Positions 25,527 to 32,780 of a DNA stretch of 64,000 nt are shown piece by piece. Numbering within the stretch: the stretch's first letter is position 1; each line of letters starts with the position of its first letter. Source of the DNA: Hymenobacter psychrotolerans DSM 18569 (GTDB lineage: Bacteria; Bacteroidota; Bacteroidia; Cytophagales; Hymenobacteraceae); assembly GCF_900142395.1 (NCBI RefSeq), contig NZ_FRAS01000001.1, forward strand, positions 372,001 to 436,000. The letters run 5' to 3'. A model generated the notes under the pieces. That model had not been told where the DNA came from, ran no database searches, and saw only the letters and a list, made by a program, of their open reading frames with translations. The position numbers and the translations under genes were made by a program.

Positions 25527-26504
25527 TTGTTTCCTAACCTTAGTCCCGCCTTGGACCTTTCCGTCATCATTCCCATCTACAACGAGGAGTCCAATATTCC
25601 GGCTCTTTACGACCGGCTACGGGAAGTTCTGGATCCGATGGGGCTGCGCTACGAGTTTATCTTTATCAATGATGGCTCGCGCGACAAGTCGCTGCAGCTG
25701 GTGCAAACCCTGGCCCTGCGCGACGAGCGGGTGCGCTACATTGATTTCAGCCGCAACTTCGGCCACCAGATTGCCGTGACGGCCGGGCTGGATCTTTCCA
25801 GCGGTGAAGCGGTGGTTATCATTGATGCGGATTTGCAGGATCCGCCGGAGTTGATTGTGCCGCTCTACCAAAAGCTGCAGGAAGGCTACGAGGTGGTGTA
25901 TGCTAAGCGCCGCTCACGGCAGGGCGAAAGCGCTGCTAAAAAGACGACGGCCAAGCTGTTTTACCGCATTCTGGCCAGCATTACCAACATCTCGATTCCG
26001 GTGGATACCGGCGACTTCCGCATTATTTCGCGCAAAGTGGTAGACGCGCTGAAGCGGATGCCGGAGCAGAACAAGTTCATTCGGGGGCAGATTTCCTGGA
26101 TTGGCTACCGCCAGACATTCGTGGAATATGACCGCGCGGAGCGGGCTGGCGGCGAAACCGGCTACACCTACCGCAAAATGATCCGGCTGGCCCTCGACGG
26201 CATCACCGGCTTCTCAGATGTGCCTCTGAAAGTAGCTACTGTCAGCGGGTTTCTGGTATCGGGGGTAGCATTCGTGGTGATGCTCTATACGCTGTATGCA
26301 CGCTTTGTGAGCGGCAACTACCAGCCGGGCTGGGCTTCGCTGATGGTGAGTATTTTGTTTCTGGGTGGTGTGCAGCTGATTGCCATCGGCATCATCGGCG
26401 AGTATATTGCCCGGCTGTCGGCCAACGTGCGCCAGCGGCCTCTGTACATTATTTCCGACACCAATATCCCTACTACCTCTCCTCCCGACAGCCAGTTGCG
26501 GTAA
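25527..26504 (+). CDS. Family 2 glycosyltransferase with C-terminal membrane helices, GtrB/DPM-like
   Basis: 325 residues from a TTG start at 25527. The catalytic domain has SVIIPIYNEE, FINDGSRDKS, IDADLQDPPELI and the DTGDFRIISRKVV segment typical of the DPM1/GtrB/ArnC group. Two hydrophobic helices (about 232-256 and 268-292) anchor it in the inner membrane. EYIARLSANVRQRPLYI is the usual family end. Its product would be a polyprenyl-phosphate sugar for the GT-C-type proteins around it. It follows the methyltransferase gene and ends at a strong shared terminator. Confidence 0.92.
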   Translation: MFPNLSPALDLSVIIPIYNEESNIPALYDRLREVLDPMGLRYEFIFINDGSRDKSLQLVQTLALRDERVRYIDFSRNFGHQIAVTAGLDLSSGEAVVIIDADLQDPPELIVPLYQKLQEGYEVVYAKRRSRQGESAAKKTTAKLFYRILASITNISIPVDTGDFRIISRKVVDALKRMPEQNKFIRGQISWIGYRQTFVEYDRAERAGGETGYTYRKMIRLALDGITGFSDVPLKVATVSGFLVSGVAFVVMLYTLYARFVSGNYQPGWASLMVSILFLGGVQLIAIGIIGEYIARLSANVRQRPLYIISDTNIPTTSPPDSQLR

Positions 26505-26520
26505 TCCTGTTTTGGGCCGA

Positions 26521-26565
26521 TAAATGCCAGCGCCACCCGAGAATTTTGGGTGGCGCTGGCATTTA
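26521..26565. terminator. Bidirectional terminator with perfect 18-bp stem
   Basis: TAAATGCCAGCGCCACCC pairs perfectly with its complement across a 9-base loop. A and T runs flank both sides. It lies between the convergent ends of the GT2 gene (26504) and the membrane protein gene (26604). Confidence 0.85.
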
Positions 26566-26603
26566 TTGGTATTCTCATTTCCTATAGCCCCGCCCTGCCA
26601 GCC

Positions 26604-28358
26604 TCACTCTGCCTTGCCTGTCTTGGCCAGCAGCAGATACCCGCCAATCTGCCGCTCGGTGTAGCCCAGCGGGGCCAGCATCTGGCACAGGTAGCGGTGC
26701 ACAGGCTGATTCTGGTAGTCGGGGTGCACCACGAAGGCGGCCGGCTGGTAGGTGCGCAGGAAAGTCTGGACCTGGGTGGTAGTAGGCAAGGGCGGCGGCA
26801 GCGTGTCTGGCCGGGTCTGGAGCGTGAGCAGGCGGCCCAGCACCGTATCTTGCCGGAAGGCGTCGAAGATTTCGGGCTTGATGCGGGAGAAGTAGCCGAT
26901 AGGCAGCTTTTTATGGTGGCGCGTCTGGTAGAAGAACTGCTCAGTCTGCACTTCGCCCAGCTTGCGGTAGCCATCAATGATGCCGAAAGGAATTGGAAAC
27001 AGCGTAGTGCCCGGCAGCTGCGCCACCTCGTCGTACACAGCGGGCACGTCGGCGGTAGACGTAAGGTGCATGGGCTTAGGCCAGTACTCGAACAGCACTA
27101 CACCCAGCAGCAACACGCTAAGTCCGGTTTGCAGGGCAGGGCGCAGCCGGGGCCGCCACAGGGCTTCCAGCGCACTAAACGACACCACCGGCAGCAGCAG
27201 CCCCACCATCATTACCCAGCGCGTGGGGCAACGGATGTTGTTGAAGAAGGGAATGAAATGCAGCAGGCCCGTGGGCAGATTGAGGCGCTGCTTGCCGTAG
27301 ATGCGCAGGGTGGGCAGGGTCAGCATCACGAAAAACAGCAGCACCCAGGCCAGCGGCCGGCCACCCGCATCCAGGCGGCGCAGAGAAGCCGGGCGGTTTG
27401 GCCACACAACCAGCAGCAGCCCCAGCGCCAGCAGCGAGTAGCCCATAAACAGAATCATTTCCAGTGAGCCGGGCATGTTGAACACCTTCGGGTTCAGGTA
27501 CAGGCGCTGAGCCCACTCAAAATCGAGGAACTGGCTGGTGGGCGGCGGCATCAGGTAGCTCACCACGTCGCCGCCCCACCACGGCCCGTCGTTGTCGGGC
27601 ACCCCAAAGTGATGCAGCTGCTTGATGAGGATGTGGCTGACAGTCAGAATCACGGCCAGGCGGAGCCAGGTTTGCCAGCGCCGCCAGTTTACGGAGCCCA
27701 GCCGCAGCCAGTACCACAGCGCATAGGCCAGCGAAAAATACAGCAGCCCAAAGGTCACGTAATAGTCGCAGGCCAGCGTGATGAGGCCCAGCACGAAGCA
27801 CCACCCTACGGCCCGCCAGCTGCGCACCCGGGGCAGCAGCCGACCGGGCTCGAACGCAAAAGCATCCAGAAACGCCATTACGTAGAAGGGCACGGTAGCC
27901 GTCAGCACCAGATTATAATGATCGGGCAGGCGCATGAGCTTGTAGGGCGAGTAGGCGAAAATCACGCCGGCCAGCAGTGCCAGCACCGGACTCCGCACCC
28001 AGCGCCGGCACAGCAGATAGGCACCGGTGCCGGATAGCGCATAGCTTAGCAGCAGCCCGATGTTGATGGTCAGCAGCGCGTTGTCGAGCACCAAATTCAG
28101 TACGCCCAGCAGCGGCATATAGGCGTGCATGACGAGCGAAGAGCCCCACGGATACAGCAGCCAGTCGGTGTGGAACGGGTTGATACCGCTCATCACGGCT
28201 TCGCGAAAGTACCAGAAGTTCCAGGCGTAGAGCAGCGAGTCGTGGCCCGGCACGGTGGGAAAGGCGGTGGTGAACTGCGTAGCCAGCGGCCAGGTAAAAA
28301 CCACAAACAGCAGCCCGTAAAAGCCCGTGACCAACGTCAGGCGCAGCCAGTTTTTCAT
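26604..28358 (-). CDS. Large polytopic membrane protein, YfhO/GT-C-like
   Basis: 584 residues from the ATG at 28358. About twelve membrane segments and a soluble C-terminal domain of about 130 residues. The first loop has PTVPGHDSLLYAWNFWYFREAV and HTDWLLYPWG, the acidic-aromatic pattern of YfhO-like and related GT-C proteins. FFNNIRCPTRWVMMVGLLLPV is another conserved feature of that group. It is probably a sugar transferase or a related surface-polymer enzyme using lipid-linked donors. A TACTTTTG promoter box lies 57 bases upstream. Confidence 0.7.
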   Translation of the reverse strand: MKNWLRLTLVTGFYGLLFVVFTWPLATQFTTAFPTVPGHDSLLYAWNFWYFREAVMSGINPFHTDWLLYPWGSSLVMHAYMPLLGVLNLVLDNALLTINIGLLLSYALSGTGAYLLCRRWVRSPVLALLAGVIFAYSPYKLMRLPDHYNLVLTATVPFYVMAFLDAFAFEPGRLLPRVRSWRAVGWCFVLGLITLACDYYVTFGLLYFSLAYALWYWLRLGSVNWRRWQTWLRLAVILTVSHILIKQLHHFGVPDNDGPWWGGDVVSYLMPPPTSQFLDFEWAQRLYLNPKVFNMPGSLEMILFMGYSLLALGLLLVVWPNRPASLRRLDAGGRPLAWVLLFFVMLTLPTLRIYGKQRLNLPTGLLHFIPFFNNIRCPTRWVMMVGLLLPVVSFSALEALWRPRLRPALQTGLSVLLLGVVLFEYWPKPMHLTSTADVPAVYDEVAQLPGTTLFPIPFGIIDGYRKLGEVQTEQFFYQTRHHKKLPIGYFSRIKPEIFDAFRQDTVLGRLLTLQTRPDTLPPPLPTTTQVQTFLRTYQPAAFVVHPDYQNQPVHRYLCQMLAPLGYTERQIGGYLLLAKTGKAE

Positions 28359-28415
28359 AGAAATCAAAGTAGCCGAAGAAATAGTAGCCTGCCCAGTATA
28401 GCGGCCGGCGTAACG

Positions 28416-28423
28416 CAAAAGTA
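28416..28423 (-). promoter_or_regulatory. Promoter -7 element of the YfhO-like gene
   Basis: The minus strand reads TACTTTTG, fully matching TAnnTTTG, 57 bases before the ATG at 28358. The same short interval must also hold the promoter of the divergent dehydrogenase gene. Confidence 0.5.
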
Positions 28424-28475
28424 GCTATTCAAACCGGCTGGCTTTACCTTGCTGCTCCTTCCCTCCCACCCCGCT

Positions 28476-29918
28476 ATGCTACAGCTTCAGAACTACATCA
28501 ACGGCCACCTGGTGCCGCCCGCCGCCGGCCGCTACCTGCCCAACATCGAGCCGGCCACCGGGCAGGTGTTTTCTCATATTCCGGATTCGGATGCGGAAGA
28601 CGTGGCCCGCGCTACGGCTGCCGCCCAGGCCGCGCTGCCGGCGTGGCGCCGCCTGCCGGCTGAGGACCGGGGCAAGCTGCTGGTGCGCATCAGTGAGCTG
28701 ATAGAGCGGGATTTGGAGCGGCTGGCGCAGGCCGAAAGCCAGGACAATGGCAAGCCCGTAAGCCTGGCCCGCAGCGTGGATATCCCGCGTGCGGCCAGCA
28801 ACTTCGCCTTCTTTGGCACAGCGGCGCAGCATTTTGCCTCCGAAACCCACTTCCAGGAAGGAGTGGCGCTCAACTACACGGTGCGGCACCCGCTGGGCGT
28901 AGTGGGCTGCATTTCGCCCTGGAACCTGCCGCTGTACCTGTTTACCTGGAAGATTGCGCCGGCGCTGGCCGCCGGGTGCTGCGTGGTGGCCAAGCCCTCA
29001 GAAATTACGCCCTACACGGCGTTTCTGCTGAGCGAGTTGTGCATAGAGGCAGGGTTGCCGGCGGGAGTGCTCAACATCGTGCACGGCACCGGGCCGGGCG
29101 CGGGCCAGCCGATTATCGAGCATCCGGGCATCAAGGCTATCAGCTTTACGGGCGGCACCAAAACCGGCGAGCATATTGCCCGCACGGCCGCGCCGATGTT
29201 CAAGAAACTCTCGCTGGAGCTAGGTGGCAAGAACCCCAATATCATCTTCGCCGACTGCGACCTGACGGAGGCCGTGCGCACCAGCCTGCGCAGCTCGTTT
29301 GCCAATCAGGGCCAGATTTGCTTGTGCGGCTCCCGTATTTTCGTGGAGCGCAGCATCTATGAGCCGTTCAAGCGGGAGTTTCTGGCGGGCGTGGCCGCTC
29401 TTACCGTCGGGGACCCGCAGGACGGGGGCAGCCGGCAGGGCGCGCTGGTGAGCGAGGCGCATCTGGAGAAAGTACTGAGCTACATTGCGCTGGCTCACGA
29501 AGAAGGCGGCACCCTGCTGGCCGGCGGGCAGCGCGTCACGTTGGATGGCCGCTGCGCCGAAGGCTACTTCCTGCAGCCCACCGTGTTTGAGGGCCTGGCG
29601 CCCGACTGCCGCGTAAACCGGGAGGAAATCTTCGGGCCGGTGGTAACGCTCACGCCGTTCGACTCGGAAGAAGAGGTGCTGACCTGGGCCAACGGCACCG
29701 AATACGGCCTGGCCGCCACCATCTGGACCCGCGACCTGAACCGGGCGCACCGGGTAGCGCATGAGCTGCACAGCGGCATTGTGTGGATCAATAGCTGGCT
29801 GCACCGCGACCTGCGCACGCCGTTCGGGGGCATGAAGAACTCCGGCGTGGGGCGCGAAGGTGGGTTGGAGGCGCTGCGCTTCTTCACGGAGCCCCAGAGC
29901 GTTACGGTGAAGCTATAA
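28476..29918 (+). CDS. 2-aminomuconic-6-semialdehyde dehydrogenase (ALDH8A1/NbaE-like)
   Basis: 480 residues from ATG 28476. NAD-dependent aldehyde dehydrogenase with SPWNLPLYLFTWKIAPAL, the general-base Glu in LELGGKNPN and the nucleophilic Cys in GQICLCGSRIFVE. That last segment and the C-terminal RDLRTPFGGMKNSGVGREGG are close to human ALDH8A1 and bacterial aminomuconate-semialdehyde dehydrogenases rather than betaine or succinate types. With ACMSD 10 kb away it would oxidise 2-aminomuconate semialdehyde to 2-aminomuconate. A hydroxymuconate-semialdehyde role is the main alternative. Confidence 0.85.
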   Translation: MLQLQNYINGHLVPPAAGRYLPNIEPATGQVFSHIPDSDAEDVARATAAAQAALPAWRRLPAEDRGKLLVRISELIERDLERLAQAESQDNGKPVSLARSVDIPRAASNFAFFGTAAQHFASETHFQEGVALNYTVRHPLGVVGCISPWNLPLYLFTWKIAPALAAGCCVVAKPSEITPYTAFLLSELCIEAGLPAGVLNIVHGTGPGAGQPIIEHPGIKAISFTGGTKTGEHIARTAAPMFKKLSLELGGKNPNIIFADCDLTEAVRTSLRSSFANQGQICLCGSRIFVERSIYEPFKREFLAGVAALTVGDPQDGGSRQGALVSEAHLEKVLSYIALAHEEGGTLLAGGQRVTLDGRCAEGYFLQPTVFEGLAPDCRVNREEIFGPVVTLTPFDSEEEVLTWANGTEYGLAATIWTRDLNRAHRVAHELHSGIVWINSWLHRDLRTPFGGMKNSGVGREGGLEALRFFTEPQSVTVKL

Positions 29919-29945
29919 AGACTGCGGGGCCGCTGGAACCGACTG

Positions 29946-31454
29946 CTACAGGCGGGCCAGGCGGCGCTCCAGCTCTTCGAGGGTCGTTTCCTGGAACTCC
30001 AGCGGCGTGGGCTGCTGGCCGGTGGTGGTTTCCTGCCAGGCCAGGTAGGGTGTGCCGCCCTGGTAGCGCAGGCCGATGAGAATGGCGCGGCGGCCGGCGG
30101 GCACGTTTTCGAAGGCATAGCCGCTTTCGGTGGGCTGGCCGGCTAGAATAGACGGCGTAGCGCCGCGCAGCACCAGACGCACAAACGTGGCGCCATCGGT
30201 TTCGGGGGCGGTGGCCTGGTGGCTGCCGGTGGCCCCGGAAAGCGGCCGGTCGGCATTGAACCAGCCGAGCTGGCTGCAGTGGAACACGTACCGGTCGGTG
30301 GGCTCGGGGGCGGCGGGCTCCTCTTCCGTGGCGCCAGTGGGAAGCGAGGCGGCAGCCATAACGGGGGCTTCCTGCGCAGCGGCCGGCGTGCTGTCGGGGG
30401 CGGTGAGCTGGCCTTCGTTGAAGGAAAACCGGATGGGCAGCATCATTTTCACTTTCACGAATTCGCCGTTGCGCTGGCCGGGCGTCCAGCGGCCGGAGGT
30501 CTGGCGCAGCACGCGCAGCACCTCTTCGTCGCAGCCGTGGCCGAGGCCGTAGAGGATTTTGGGGTTGAGGACTTTGCCGCCTTCATCCACCACAAACGAG
30601 GCGAAGACCACACCCTGCGTGCGGCTGGCCAGAGCTTCCTGCGGGTAGCGGATCAGGCGGTTGATGTCGGCGGGGCCGCTGCCGTAGGCGGGCATGGGGC
30701 GGGCCTCGGTGTAGATGGTTTCGGTGGATTCGGAGGCGGGGGCTGCCAACTCGGGGGCCTGCTCCCACCGGACGGGGCCTGAGGCGGCCTGGCCGTAGTA
30801 GAGGCGCATGTCGGGGAGCGGGCGGCCGTTGGTGGCGGGCAGCTCCAGGCGCAGGGTACGGCCGGCGGCTACCTGCAGGGGGCGGCCGGCGGCGGTGGCT
30901 TTCAGGAACACCATGCCGGCCGTTTGCAGGGGCTGGCCGTCGGTGGTGGTGGTGCTGAGGTTGGTGAGCAGCATTTCGGCGGGCGTCAGGCACTCTTTCA
31001 GCTCTACCCAGACGGGGCCGGTGGCTGCCTTCTGCCGGGCATCAACCAGCGTGCCGGCACTGATCCGGACGATTGTTCCGTCGCGGCCGCGGACTTCGGC
31101 GGCCTGGGTGGGGTCAATCTGGAAATACTCGCTGGCTTTGCGGGCGAGGTCGAAGAGGGTGGCTTCGCCGGGGGGCGGCGCGGTATCCTGGAGGCCGGCC
31201 GGGGCGCGGCGCACGCTCCGGTACACGATGAGGGGTGCGTTGCGGCGGGTGGGACGGGCCAGCCGGTGCCAGTCGCGGCGCACGGGCGTGGTATCGAGGG
31301 TGCCGACGGGGTCGGAAAGCGAGTCTAAATCAAGGGAATCGGCCAGCGCGGGGGCGTGCTGCCCGGTGCTGGCGGGCTTATCGGGCTGGCAGGCGGGCAG
31401 GGCAGCCAGCAGGGCCAGGCCGAGAAGAAATGAGGGTAGCCGGGGTATTCGCAT
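29946..31454 (-). CDS. Lipoprotein with TonB-type C-terminal domain
   Basis: 502 residues from ATG 31454. Lipobox LAALPAC gives a lipidated Cys near residue 22. Residues 95-240 resemble Bacteroidota surface modules (ISAGTLVDA ... GPVWVELKECLTPAEML ... PLQTAGMVFLKA). A TonB C-terminal-like fold follows: INRLIRYPQEALASRTQGVVFASFVVDEGGKV, then GCDEEVLRVLRQTSGRWTPGQ. A further domain of about 130 residues follows and ends in ELERRLARL. There is no N-terminal transmembrane anchor or Pro-rich spanning region, so it is unlikely to be a classical energy transducer. Confidence 0.75.
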   Translation of the reverse strand: MRIPRLPSFLLGLALLAALPACQPDKPASTGQHAPALADSLDLDSLSDPVGTLDTTPVRRDWHRLARPTRRNAPLIVYRSVRRAPAGLQDTAPPPGEATLFDLARKASEYFQIDPTQAAEVRGRDGTIVRISAGTLVDARQKAATGPVWVELKECLTPAEMLLTNLSTTTTDGQPLQTAGMVFLKATAAGRPLQVAAGRTLRLELPATNGRPLPDMRLYYGQAASGPVRWEQAPELAAPASESTETIYTEARPMPAYGSGPADINRLIRYPQEALASRTQGVVFASFVVDEGGKVLNPKILYGLGHGCDEEVLRVLRQTSGRWTPGQRNGEFVKVKMMLPIRFSFNEGQLTAPDSTPAAAQEAPVMAAASLPTGATEEEPAAPEPTDRYVFHCSQLGWFNADRPLSGATGSHQATAPETDGATFVRLVLRGATPSILAGQPTESGYAFENVPAGRRAILIGLRYQGGTPYLAWQETTTGQQPTPLEFQETTLEELERRLARL

Positions 31455-31575
31455 TGCTGGGGTTCTACGCACAAACGAACAAAAGGCTAGGCTACGTGTG
31501 CCCTGCCGGCAATTTTCAGCCAGCGGCGTAGCGCCAACGGCTCAAGTATAGGCATTTAGCCGCGAAAGAATTGTG

Positions 31576-31785
31576 CTGACCGGCGGTGGATGCTGCCTGA
31601 CTGACGGTTTTTGCTTGCTGACTGACGGTAGCTGCTTGCTGACCGACGGTTTTTGTTATCTGACTGACGGTTTATAATGTCTGACTGACGTTTTTCGTTA
31701 TCTGACCGATGGTTTATGCTTGCTGACTGATGATAGATGGTGTCTGACTGACGGTTTATGGTATCTGGCAGGTGGTGGGTGATTG
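31576..31785. repeat. Ten-unit 21-bp tandem repeat array
   Basis: Units begin at 31576, 31597, 31618, 31639, 31660, 31681, 31702, 31723, 31744 and 31765, exactly 21 bases apart. Eight central units start CTGACTGACGG or a one- to three-base variant, and the first and last are more degenerate. The second half of the unit (TTTWTGNTTG-like) varies more. No frame reads through all ten units. It occupies most of the gap between the TonB-domain lipoprotein (start 31454, minus) and the DUF3592 gene (start 31942, plus), where both promoters are expected. Confidence 0.9.
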
Positions 31786-31941
31786 GTTGATGTATATGGG
31801 GCGCGGGTGGTGCGGGCGGGTTCGGGGCGCAGCCCCTCAGGCGTAGGGCTCACTCGGCGCAGCCGAGCGAGTGCGGCGGGAATCTACTTTCATCCTCTTG
31901 TACTTTTATCGTGCACATACATCACTTCAGCAACCCAACTT

Positions 31942-32331
31942 GTGAAACCTAACTCTTCTGGACTTTGGTGGGTAAAACTCGGACCATCCCGAATTCATAT
32001 TCCGTGGTTGGCCATGCTATTTCCGTTTGCTTACCTGCTCGCTGGTGGTGCCTATAAAACTGTTCGACAGGGGCAACTGGCCCGCACCGGGCTTTCAGCT
32101 AAAGCACTAGTACTGACTGAACCCTACATAGGTATGAGGGGCATTACGGGATACTATTATCGTTTCTCTGCCAACGGGCAGCTTTATATGGGGCACACCC
32201 TATCGCAACCCGGATATATCCCTGGCGACACTATACAGGTGGTGTATCTGCCAGCCGATCCACACATCAATTACGATTTGCAATTTCTGCAGGAGAGGTA
32301 CTCTATATCCTCACCGGCAATTGGGAGATGA
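31942..32331 (+). CDS. DUF3592-like membrane protein
   Basis: 129 residues from a GTG at 31942. The frame stays open further upstream, but that part has no membrane-protein character and runs into the tandem array. One strong hydrophobic segment (WLAMLFPFAYLLAGGAY) near residues 20-38 is followed by a beta-rich domain, SAKALVLTEPYIGMRGITGYYYRFSANGQLY, and GDTIQVVYLPADPHIN. That is the DUF3592 pattern (conversion of signals unknown). It is a single gene facing the minus-strand peptidase gene across a group of inverted repeats. Confidence 0.65.
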   Translation: MKPNSSGLWWVKLGPSRIHIPWLAMLFPFAYLLAGGAYKTVRQGQLARTGLSAKALVLTEPYIGMRGITGYYYRFSANGQLYMGHTLSQPGYIPGDTIQVVYLPADPHINYDLQFLQERYSISSPAIGR

Positions 32332-32473
32332 AATTAGTAAACACGCTCAGTAGGATAGTCATTTTACAGTGCATGGTCCCTTCCAATTTCTCAAGCACAT
32401 TTCTAACATAGCCAGCGGGATTATATCGGCGTAGTAGCGCCTGGTTCCGGTTGTACTGGGGTCGTTCAACGAG

Positions 32474-32493
32474 GAGACGCGAATACGCGTCTC
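32474..32493. repeat. Short palindrome, 8-bp arms
   Basis: GAGACGCG-AATA-CGCGTCTC, an 8-bp stem with a 4-base loop, directly followed by TACA. GAGACGCG...CGCGTCTC(TAC) words are known as dispersed repeats in several bacterial groups, which makes a mobile or repetitive origin likely. Confidence 0.6.
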
Positions 32494-32531
32494 TACACTG
32501 TTGCAGAGCGGCTTTGTCCTTATTTTGAAGC

Positions 32532-32615
32532 AGGGTGCGGGGCTTGCCTCTCCCTGTTGTTGTACAGAATCGGTGTGTCGGCGCGAACAGCGGGCGGGGG
32601 CAAGCCCCGCACCCT
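32532..32615. repeat. 16-bp inverted repeat with 52-base loop
   Basis: AGGGTGCGGGGCTTGC at 32532-32547 is the exact complement of 32600-32615. It lies between the short palindrome and the long hairpin in the same convergent gap. Confidence 0.75.
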
Positions 32616-32651
32616 ACATGCATTTCGCAACTCACTTCGCGACGGATATAA

Positions 32652-32732
32652 CGCACGCATCCTAAACAGTAAGCCCTCCGGCAGTAGGCTGTTAGCCTAA
32701 CGCCGGAGGGCTTACTGTTTAGGATGCGTGCG
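32652..32732. terminator. Long hairpin with perfect 31-bp arms
   Basis: Arms 32652-32682 and 32702-32732 are exact complements. The 19-base loop contains a nested 6-bp stem (TAGGCT/AGCCTA). It sits between the convergent DUF3592 and DPP IV genes, 48 bases past the peptidase stop, and can act on both transcripts. Arms this long are more than termination needs, and there is no U-run. Confidence 0.75.
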
Positions 32733-32780
32733 GCGACCGGTCGGACGGCTGCGCCGTCGGACCGGGGGGCGGACCGGGGG

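Noticed and set aside
29946..31454. Classical TonB energy transducer
   Set aside because: It has a lipobox in place of an inner-membrane anchor and lacks the Pro-rich spanning segment. Only the C-terminal fold is TonB-like.
32303..32656. 117-codon minus-strand frame in the convergent gap
   Set aside because: It is made largely of the inverted repeats at 32474-32493 and 32532-32615 and shows no protein family features.
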